Of a stretch of 64,000 bases of DNA, positions 56,166 to 64,000 are shown piece by piece; within the stretch, counting starts at the first letter, position 1; each line of letters starts with the position of its first letter. The stretch covers positions 496,001-560,000 of the forward strand of contig NZ_JAJOZC010000001.1 of assembly GCF_023701695.1 (NCBI RefSeq). The letters run 5' to 3'. Under the pieces are notes generated by a model that was not told the DNA's origin, searched no databases, and was given only the letters and a program-made list of their open reading frames with translations. The DNA is from Streptomyces sp. RKAG290. GTDB taxonomy: Bacteria; Actinomycetota; Actinomycetes; Streptomycetales; Streptomycetaceae. The translations under genes were made by a program, and so were the position numbers.

Positions 56166-57236
56166 ATGACTGTGCACGGTGAGTACAAGGTCCCCGGCGG
56201 CAAGCTCGTCGTCGTGGACCTGGACGTCGAGGGCGGCGTGCTGCGCAACGTACGGGTCGCCGGGGACTTCTTCCTGGAGCCGGACGAGGCGATCCTCGCG
56301 ATCGACGCAGCACTGGAGGGTGCCCCGGCCGGCACCCCCGCCGCGGGCCTCACCGCCCGGATCGACGCGGCCCTCCCCGCGGCGACCGTGATGTTCGGCC
56401 TCACCTCCGAGGGCGTCGCCGTCGCGGTGCGCCGGGCGTTGGCGCACGCCACCGAGTGGGGCGACTACGACTGGCAGCTCATCCACGAGCAACCGCAGTC
56501 CCCCGCCCTGCACATGGCCCTCGACGAGGTCATCACCGCCGAGGTCGCGGCCGGGCGGCGGTCCCCGACGCTCCGCGTCTGGGAGTGGGCCTCGCCCGCC
56601 GTCATCATCGGCAGCTTCCAGTCGCTGCGCAACGAGGTCGACCCCGCGGGCGCCGCCCGGCACGGGGTGACGGTCGTCCGGCGGATCTCGGGCGGCGGGG
56701 CCATGTTCGTGGAGCCGGGCAACACCATCACGTACTCCCTCTCCGTCCCGGACTCCCTCGTCTCCGGCCTCTCCTTCGCCGACAGCTACGCCTACCTCGA
56801 CGACTGGGTGCTCGGGGCCCTGGGCGACATGGGCATCAAGGCCTGGTACCAGCCGCTGAACGACATCGCGACCGACGTCGGGAAGATCGCCGGAGCGGCC
56901 CAGAAGCGCGTGGTGGGCCAGGGCGGCGGGCCCGGCGCCGTGCTGCACCACGTGACGATGTCCTACGACATCGACGCCGACAAGATGGTCGAAGTCCTGC
57001 GGATCGGCCGGGAGAAGCTGTCCGACAAGGGGACCGGGAGCGCCAGGAAGCGCGTCGACCCGCTCCGCCGGCAGACCGGGCTCCCCCGCCAGGCCGTCAT
57101 CGCCCGCATGATCGAGTCGTTCCGCGACCGGCACGGGCTCACCGTCGGCAAGGTGACCCAGGACGAGCAGGACCGGGCCGAAGAACTCGTCCGCACGAAG
57201 TTCGGCACCGCCGAGTGGACCGCCCGGGTGCCGTAG
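56166..57236 (+). CDS. Lipoate--protein ligase-like protein (BPL/LplA/LipB family)
   Basis: The protein has 356 residues. It has an N-terminal ~100-residue accessory domain (YKVPGGKLVVVDLDVEGGVLRNVRVAGDFFLEPDE) and then the ligase domain: RVWEWASPAVIIGSFQS, VVRRISGGGAMFVEPGNTITYSL (RRxSGGG lipoyl-AMP loop), and the conserved Lys of TDVGKIAGAAQKR. This order, with the accessory domain first, resembles bipartite archaeal or actinobacterial ligases in circular permutation. It probably attaches lipoate to E2 or H-protein domains. It has no iron box and is likely outside the siderophore locus. Confidence 0.85.
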   Translation: MTVHGEYKVPGGKLVVVDLDVEGGVLRNVRVAGDFFLEPDEAILAIDAALEGAPAGTPAAGLTARIDAALPAATVMFGLTSEGVAVAVRRALAHATEWGDYDWQLIHEQPQSPALHMALDEVITAEVAAGRRSPTLRVWEWASPAVIIGSFQSLRNEVDPAGAARHGVTVVRRISGGGAMFVEPGNTITYSLSVPDSLVSGLSFADSYAYLDDWVLGALGDMGIKAWYQPLNDIATDVGKIAGAAQKRVVGQGGGPGAVLHHVTMSYDIDADKMVEVLRIGREKLSDKGTGSARKRVDPLRRQTGLPRQAVIARMIESFRDRHGLTVGKVTQDEQDRAEELVRTKFGTAEWTARVP

Positions 57237-57239
57237 GGC

Positions 57240-58169
57240 TCAGCCCGCCCGGTGCGCCGCCGCGCCGGCATCGTCCAGGCCGTGGGCGGCCTCCGTCAGG
57301 GCGTCGAGCAACGCGCGCACGGCGGGCGGGACTTCCATGGACTCGCGCACCGCGGCGCAGATCGACCTGACGGGTTCGGGAGCCCGGACCTCGCGGACGA
57401 CGACGCCCGCGGGAACGGCGCGCAGCCCGAGCCGCGGAACCAGGGCCACGCCCAGGCCCGCGGCCACGAAGCCCAGCGCCGTGGCGTAGTCACCGCTCTC
57501 CACCACGAACCCGGGGTCGAACCCCGCCGCCGCGCACGCGTCGAGCACCAGCGCCTGGCAGGGGTCGGACGAGCGTTCGCTGCCCACCCAGGGCTCGTCG
57601 GCGAGATCGCCCAGGGCGAGCACCGGCCGGCCGGCGAGCGGATGGCCCGCGGGCAGCACCGCCCGGTAGGGGTCCTCCAGCAGGGGCAGCAGTCGCAGAC
57701 CGGCCGGCGCCCCGTCCGGGGGCCGCACCACCACGGCGAGATCGGCCCGCCCCTGCCTGACCTCGAGCAGCGGGTCATCGGGATCGATCAGCCTGAGGTC
57801 GAACCGTACGCCGGGGTGACTTCCCCGCAGCCGGGCCAGCGCGGGGGCCATCAACGGGGCTCCCGCCGTGCCGAAGTAACGGACGGCCACCTGCCCGGTG
57901 CGGCCCTCCCGGAGGTCGGCCAGCGCCGTCTCCGCCTCTGCGACGGTCCCGGCGAGCGTGGCGGCGTAACCACTGAGCAGGCGTCCCGCCTCGGTGGGGC
58001 GGACGCCGCGGCCTGCCCGCTCCAGCAACGGCGTGGCGGCCTCCTTCTCCAGGGCCGACACCTGCTGGCTGATGGCGGACGGGGTGTAGCCGAGGTTCGC
58101 CGCCGCCGCGGTGACCGATCCACTGGTGACCACTGCGCGCAGCACCTGCATGCGCCTCATATCGAGCAT
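57240..58169 (-). CDS. LysR-family transcriptional regulator
   Basis: The protein has 309 residues. N-terminal helix-turn-helix: MLDMRRMQVLRAVVTSGSVTAAAANLGYTPSAISQQVSALE. The rest is a periplasmic-binding-fold effector domain (GQVAVRYFGTAGAPLMAPALARL and onward). It is divergent from an epoxide-hydrolase-like gene, with 153 bp between them, and is likely its regulator. The stop is 3 bp from the stop of the ligase gene. Confidence 0.92.
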   Translation of the reverse strand: MLDMRRMQVLRAVVTSGSVTAAAANLGYTPSAISQQVSALEKEAATPLLERAGRGVRPTEAGRLLSGYAATLAGTVAEAETALADLREGRTGQVAVRYFGTAGAPLMAPALARLRGSHPGVRFDLRLIDPDDPLLEVRQGRADLAVVVRPPDGAPAGLRLLPLLEDPYRAVLPAGHPLAGRPVLALGDLADEPWVGSERSSDPCQALVLDACAAAGFDPGFVVESGDYATALGFVAAGLGVALVPRLGLRAVPAGVVVREVRAPEPVRSICAAVRESMEVPPAVRALLDALTEAAHGLDDAGAAAHRAG

Positions 58170-58173
58170 GCAG

Positions 58174-58210
58174 CTGAAGTTAACAGTAGATACAGATCAT
58201 TTCACTTGTG
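58174..58210. promoter_or_regulatory. AT-rich stretch likely to hold the LysR operator/promoter
   Basis: A notably AT-rich stretch, with TGAA at 58175-58178 and TTCA at 58201-58204, lies immediately upstream of the LysR start in the divergent region. The inverted arms and base composition fit a LysR site or a promoter, but no strict T-N11-A box is certain. Confidence 0.35.
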
Positions 58211-58322
58211 CTGTCGGTTCGGTGGGCGCACGGTGGTGGAGTCACGGCCGACCGGCCCAGGACGGTGCCGGGTGCCACCCGGGCCGACCGGCACCCCACC
58301 CTCCAGCACAGGAGACCCGATC

Positions 58323-59255
58323 ATGCCGTCATCCCACCGGGACCGACCGGCCCCGCCCACCGTCACGCACGGCATGGCCGATGTGGAGCCGGGGCTGAGA
58401 CTGCACTACGTGAGCGCCGGTCAGGGGGACCGCGTCATCGTGCTGCTGCACGGCTTCCCGCAGACCTGGTGGGAGTGGCACCGGGTGATCACGCCGCTGA
58501 CCGAGGCCGGGTTCCGGGTGATCGCCCCCGACTACCGCGGTGCCGGTCACTCCTTCCGGCCGGCCGGCGGTTACGACAAGTGGACGGTGGCGCGGGACAT
58601 CCACCGCCTGTTGCACGAGCATCTCGGTCTGCACCGGCCGGTGGTGATGGCCGGTCACGACATCGGCCTGATGGTCGCCTACGCGTACGCCCAGCAGTTC
58701 CGCGACGACGTCTCACATCTCGTGGCGGTGGACGCCCCGTTGCCGGGCACCGAGGTCTTCGACCGGCTGCGCAGCGATCCGCGCGTGTGGCACTTCGCCT
58801 TCCACGGGGCGCGGGACGTGGCGGAGATGCTGGTCGCGGGGCGCGAACGGCAGTACCTCCAGGCCTTCTTCGCCGTGCGCAACTCCGATCCGTCGGCGAT
58901 CACGGACAGCGACTTCGAGACGTATGTGGCGGCCTACTCCGCGCCGGGCGCGATGCGGGCGGGCTTCGAGCTCTACCGGGCCTTCGATCAGGACGCGGCC
59001 GACAATCGTGCGGCGCTGGCGCGCAACGGCAGGCTGACCGTGCCGGTGCTGGCGGTCGGCGGAGCCATGAGCACCTCGGGAGCGCTCATCGGGGAGATGA
59101 TGCGTGAGGTGGCCGACCGGGTGACCGGATGCGTCGTGCCGGGCACGGCGCACTGGGTCGCGGAGGAGAACCCGCAGGCATTCACCGCCGCTCTGCTGGA
59201 GTTCCTGGGGCACGGGGCGCCGGCGCCGGTCGGTGCTCCGGCGAGCGAGGGGTGA
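58323..59255 (+). CDS. alpha/beta-fold hydrolase (epoxide hydrolase-like)
   Basis: The protein has 310 residues from the ATG at 58323 with AGGAGA upstream. Oxyanion HGFPQTWWEWH near residue 43, nucleophile elbow VMAGHDIGLMVAYAYA with Asp in the nucleophile position, and catalytic His in VPGTAHWVAEENP. The HGxPxxW and Asp nucleophile indicate an epoxide hydrolase or haloalkane/haloacid dehalogenase type. It is divergent from a LysR regulator. It is not a Fes/IroE-type siderophore esterase (no Ser nucleophile). Confidence 0.87.
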   Translation: MPSSHRDRPAPPTVTHGMADVEPGLRLHYVSAGQGDRVIVLLHGFPQTWWEWHRVITPLTEAGFRVIAPDYRGAGHSFRPAGGYDKWTVARDIHRLLHEHLGLHRPVVMAGHDIGLMVAYAYAQQFRDDVSHLVAVDAPLPGTEVFDRLRSDPRVWHFAFHGARDVAEMLVAGRERQYLQAFFAVRNSDPSAITDSDFETYVAAYSAPGAMRAGFELYRAFDQDAADNRAALARNGRLTVPVLAVGGAMSTSGALIGEMMREVADRVTGCVVPGTAHWVAEENPQAFTAALLEFLGHGAPAPVGAPASEG

Positions 59256-59338
59256 CGAGCCCCGGCTCGTGGACGCTGCCGGACCGGGACCCTCACCGAG
59301 CTCCGTGCTCGGGCCGCAGGCCGGTGCGCGGGCGGCCG

Positions 59339-60793
59339 CTACGGTGCGAACGGGGGCGGTCGGTGCTCGTACCAGCGGCGGTCGGCCTCCAGCTGGGCGG
59401 CCAGCGAGATCAGCCGTTCCTCGCTGCGGGAGGGGCCCAGCAGCTGGGCCCCGACGGGGAGGCCGTCGCAGGTGAAGCCCGCCGGGACGTTGATCCCGGG
59501 CCAGCCCAGGACGTTCCAGGGCCAGGCGTACGGGCAGGCCTCGGCGATCGCCACGTCCGTGCGCCAGGCGCTCAGGCCGTCGAACCTGCCGATGCGGGGC
59601 GGCGGCAGGGCGGTGGTCGGGGTGAGCAGCACGTCGAATCCCGGGCCGCCCCGGCCGCGTGGCGGGTGGAACAGGGCGCCGATCCGGCGGTGCTGGCGCA
59701 CCTCCCGCTCCCTGGCCGCCCGCACCACCCGGCCGCCCAGCCGGGTGCCGGTGCGCAGAACGCTGCGGGTGCGTGCGTCCAGCAGCGCGGGCTCGGGGTG
59801 CAGTGCGGCGAGCTCGGCGATTCCCGCGGTGGCGCGCGGGACGAAGCCGAGGCCGATCAGTCCGTAGCGGGGCCTGGCCTCCTCGACGTGGTGGCCGAGC
59901 CGGGCCAGGGCCTCGGCGAGTTCCGTGACGGCGCGTCGCACGTCGGGGTGGGGCGCGCTCCCCGTGAGGGTGAGCGGGGGCCGCCAGGCGAGCGCGATGC
60001 GCAGTCTGCCCGGGTCGCGGCGGGCGGCGGCGGAGGCCTGGACGGGCGGTGGGCGGTGCGGGTCGTCGGGGTGCGCGCCGGCGACGGCGTCCAGCAGCAG
60101 GGCGGCGTCCGCGACGGTCCTGGCCAGCGGGCCGTTGACGGTGAGGCCCTGGAAGGCGTCGCTGTGGGGGTGCACGGAGATCCGGCCGCGCTGCGGTTTG
60201 ATGCCGACGAGGTGGGTCCAGGCCGCGGGGATGCGGACGGACCCGGCGCCGTCGGAGCCGAGGGCGGCGGGCACCAGGCCGGCGGCGACGGCGGCCGCCG
60301 ACCCGCCGGACGAACCGCCCGGGGTGTGGTCCGTGTTCCACGGATTGCGGGTGGCGCCGAAGGCAGGCCCCTCGGTGAACGGCCACTGGCCCAGTTCGCA
60401 GGAGTTGGTCTTGCCGACGATCACGGCTCCGGCGGCGCGCAGCCGGCGCACCGCCTCGCTGTCCGCGGTCGCGAGGGGGCGCTCACCGGCGCAGCCGAAG
60501 TACGTCGGCATCCCGGCCACATCGGTGTCGTCCTTGACCGCGACGGGCACCCCGAGCAGCGGCAGCCGCTCCCCGGCGGCGAGCCGGCGGTCGGCCTCGG
60601 CGGCCTCGGCCAGCGCGGCCTCGGTGCGCAGGTGCCGGAAGGCGTTGAGGGTGCCCTGGCTCGCCTCGATCCGGGCGAGGGCGGCGGAGACCAGCTGGGT
60701 GGAACTTGCGTCCCCGGCGGCCAGCGCCCGGGCGCCGGCCGCCAGTCCGGCCGGGGCCTCGACGTCCGCTCCGGTGGAATCCACTGAGGACAT
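59339..60793 (-). CDS. Amidase-signature family amidase
   Basis: The protein has 484 residues. The Ser-cisSer-Lys triad positions are visible: Lys in GVPVAVKDDTDVAG, and the glycine-serine stretch TPGGSSGGSAAAVAAGLVPAALGSDGAGSVRIPAAW with the nucleophile at the last Ser. The C-terminus has NVLGWPGINVPAGF, typical of the family. It is stand-alone, so not GatA (no gatB or gatC adjacent). The substrate amide is unknown. The start ATG at 60793 lies in the frame that matches family N-termini. Confidence 0.9.
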   Translation of the reverse strand: MSSVDSTGADVEAPAGLAAGARALAAGDASSTQLVSAALARIEASQGTLNAFRHLRTEAALAEAAEADRRLAAGERLPLLGVPVAVKDDTDVAGMPTYFGCAGERPLATADSEAVRRLRAAGAVIVGKTNSCELGQWPFTEGPAFGATRNPWNTDHTPGGSSGGSAAAVAAGLVPAALGSDGAGSVRIPAAWTHLVGIKPQRGRISVHPHSDAFQGLTVNGPLARTVADAALLLDAVAGAHPDDPHRPPPVQASAAARRDPGRLRIALAWRPPLTLTGSAPHPDVRRAVTELAEALARLGHHVEEARPRYGLIGLGFVPRATAGIAELAALHPEPALLDARTRSVLRTGTRLGGRVVRAAREREVRQHRRIGALFHPPRGRGGPGFDVLLTPTTALPPPRIGRFDGLSAWRTDVAIAEACPYAWPWNVLGWPGINVPAGFTCDGLPVGAQLLGPSRSEERLISLAAQLEADRRWYEHRPPPFAP

Positions 60794-60901
60794 GTGCTGA
60801 CCGCCTCCCTCGTACCGTCAGGTGCCCGCACCTGTCCGCCCGAACGAACTTACTGGAGGGTAACGAGTCGGAGCGGTCCGCTCAACCGCGCGTCGGCGGT
60901 T

Positions 60902-61264
60902 CTACGGCTGGACGGTGATCTCGCCGATCCCGGTACCGAGGCCGGCGCAGTGCGCGGTCGACTGGCCGGACTGACCCGGGTTGAGCGTGACCTGTTCGCC
61001 GTCGACGTCCGGGGACCAGCCGCAGACCAGGTGTACCCAGAAGGTCTGCGTCGCGCCACCGTTGTTCCGGCACAGCGCGTAGCCGGTGTAGTCGTCGACG
61101 GCGTGCTTGCCCGTCTCGCAGGACAGCCCCGGCGGCGTCGCCGTCGGCGCGGCTGCCGAGGCCGCCGTGGCCAGAGGGGCGCAGACCCCGAGTGCCGCGG
61201 TCAGCCCCGCGGCCGCGGCGCCCCGCAGCACGGCGGCGGACAGACTTCCCATGGACTTCTTCAT
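60902..61264 (-). CDS. Small secreted Cys-containing protein of unknown function
   Basis: The protein has 120 residues from the ATG at 61264 with GAGAGG upstream. A signal peptide of about 38 residues (hydrophobic AAGLTAALGVCAPLATAASA) leads to a mature ~80-residue protein with four Cys (LSCETG, ALCRNN, LVCGWSP, AHCAGLG), probably two disulphides. I do not recognise a family; the layout is that of small extracellular Streptomyces proteins. Confidence 0.75.
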   Translation of the reverse strand: MKKSMGSLSAAVLRGAAAAGLTAALGVCAPLATAASAAAPTATPPGLSCETGKHAVDDYTGYALCRNNGGATQTFWVHLVCGWSPDVDGEQVTLNPGQSGQSTAHCAGLGTGIGEITVQP

Positions 61265-62200
61265 GTTTTCCTCTCGGTCGTGACGAACCCGGTGCCCTGG
61301 CACCGTGCCTCGCGTATCCCTAACCGAAAACATCGCAGGACGTCACGCTGAGTACCCACCCGAACGCCGTCACTCCGTCGGGCGGCCACCCCTGCCCCGG
61401 CGTACGCTCGAAAGATCGGACCGCAGACCTGAACAGCCCCGCCAGGACCTTTCGAGGAGGCGACGTGACCGGTCCACACCTCGGCACACGCCCGGCCGCA
61501 TGGACTGCGGCGATCGTGCTCTCCGTCACCGGCAGCGGCGTCATCGGCAGCGGCGTGGCGCGGGCGGACGACATCGACCGCCTGACCGCCCAGCAGATCG
61601 CCGACCGCTCACGTGACGCACTGCTCGGCGCGCACTCCATGCACCTGCGCACGAACGGGGACCTGGGCAGGGGCAGTACGCCGATGTCCCTCGACCTCAC
61701 CCTGGACCGGGACGGCAACTGCAACGGCTCGGTGGACCTCGGCAGGAGCCAGGGGTCCGTACAGATCATCAAGCGCGGCGACGACGTGTGGCTCAAACCG
61801 GACGCGGACTTCTGGAAGAACCAGGTCCCGGACGGCGGGTCGGCCTTCGCCGCGATCCTGGGCGACCGCTTCATGCGGGGCTCGGCCGACGACGCCCGGC
61901 TGCGCGCCCTGACGAAGGGCTGCGATCTCAACACCTTCCAGAAGCTGGTCAGCGACAACGCGGACAACGACACCGGCACGCTCAACAAGGCGGCGAAGAC
62001 CTCGCTCGGCAAGGCGTCCGTCGTCCCGCTGACGAGGGTGCGGGACCGCACGACCGTTACCCTGTACGTGGCGGCCACCGGCAAGCCCTATCCGCTGCGG
62101 CTGACCGTCCGCGGTAACGGGGCGGACGCGGCCGCGGACTTCTCCGCCTTCGACAAGCCGGTGCCCACGACCACCCCCGCTCCGGACGACACGTTCGACA

Positions 62201-63751
<1,551 letters not shown>

Positions 63752-63823
63752 GGCGGCTGGACCCTTCGCTCGGAGATGTGCCGTGCGGGCGGGGCGCGGG
63801 GTGCGTGCAACCGGGGGACGCGG

Positions 63824-64000
63824 TCAGTCGGAGAGGGCGGGGATGATCTCGGCGCCGTAGGCGTCGATGGTGGCCTCCCGGGCGTCGTGCATGTTGTAGA
63901 CGGCGAACTGGTCGACGCCCAGGTCGCGCAGGGCCCGGAGCTTCTCGATGTGCGCCTCGACCGGCCCCAGCAGGCAGAACCGGTCGACGATCTCGTCCGG
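63824..64000 (-). CDS. LLM-class (luciferase-like, F420/flavin-dependent) oxidoreductase, C-terminal fragment
   Basis: The last 58 residues and the stop are visible; the gene continues beyond 64000. The end PDEIVDRFCLLGPVEAHIEKL, then LGVDQFAVYNMHDAREATIDAYGAEIIPAL, is typical of LLM oxidoreductases (ERFAL/GxxxxxxEKLxxL followed by a short helix). It is 72 bp upstream of the NCS1 permease in the same direction, a pairing known from hydantoin or pyrimidine degradation clusters. Confidence 0.8.
   Translation of the reverse strand, partial: PDEIVDRFCLLGPVEAHIEKLRALRDLGVDQFAVYNMHDAREATIDAYGAEIIPALSD

Noticed and set aside
56166..57236. Lipoate-ligase-like gene as part of the siderophore locus
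   Set aside because: It follows a terminator, lacks an iron box and has no obvious role in hydroxamate chemistry.
58323..59255. alpha/beta hydrolase as the siderophore esterase (CchJ-like)
   Set aside because: It has an Asp nucleophile typical of epoxide hydrolases, no iron box, and a LysR regulator of its own, and it lies beyond the terminator that ends the locus. No esterase gene is seen in the locus.
59339..60793. Glutamyl-tRNA amidotransferase subunit A
   Set aside because: The amidase signature is present, but gatB and gatC are not nearby and the C-terminal region resembles general amidases.

Overview
This is a GC-rich actinobacterial window and almost certainly Streptomyces. The signs are the strong G/C third-position bias, GTG/TTG starts, ATGA/GTGA start-stop overlaps, IdeR/DmdR1-type iron boxes, and secreted glycoside hydrolases carrying ricin-type lectin domains. 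There are about 45 genes. I see no tRNA, rRNA, CRISPR array, transposase or prophage gene.

Left part (1-13.9 kb) is general metabolism and stress, mostly regulator/enzyme pairs. It holds a CGNR regulator divergent from an alpha/beta hydrolase, a yybP-ykoY-type manganese riboswitch ahead of a GDT1/TMEM165 exporter, the alkylation-repair pair alkA-ogt, a UBP zinc finger, a macrodomain hydrolase, an FAD oxidoreductase, a TetR/quinone-oxidoreductase pair, a MarR/SDR pair and an inositol-monophosphatase-like enzyme. Four genes here each look broken by one missing base in a run of four C/G, which suggests consensus errors rather than four real pseudogenes.

13.9-21.5 kb is one leftward operon: a complete five-gene peptide ABC importer followed by a gamma-glutamyltransferase, probably for gamma-glutamyl peptide or glutathione scavenging. 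21.7-27.7 kb is a leftward secreted polysaccharide-degradation operon (GH16 beta-glucanase, GH18 chitinase, a ricin/beta-helix protein and a ThuA-like protein). Its promoter region contains a chitinase-type element and a 23-bp palindrome.

28-56 kb is the main feature: a complete hydroxamate siderophore locus with seven iron boxes. It contains a 4751-residue tetramodular NRPS ending in a condensation-like domain, MbtH, an ornithine N5-monooxygenase, an N5-hydroxyornithine formyltransferase, a ferri-siderophore importer (lipoprotein, two permeases, ATPase), a heterodimeric ABC exporter, a DUF2470 protein, and an iron-boxed pair of an acetylglutamate kinase and a NAGS-like acetyltransferase that probably boosts ornithine supply. 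The binding-pocket codes read fhOrn-like, Ser, hOrn (DMENLGLINK), fhOrn-like. With a starter C domain and a terminal C domain this predicts an N-acylated tetrapeptide diketopiperazine: the formyl counterpart of erythrochelin, that is foroxymithine or a close relative.

56-64 kb is accessory metabolism: a lipoate-ligase-like protein, a LysR regulator divergent from an epoxide-hydrolase-like enzyme, an amidase, two small secreted proteins, an NCS1 permease and the end of a luciferase-like oxidoreductase. A short repeated element lies just after stop codons at three places (6.9, 9.35 and 53.4 kb).
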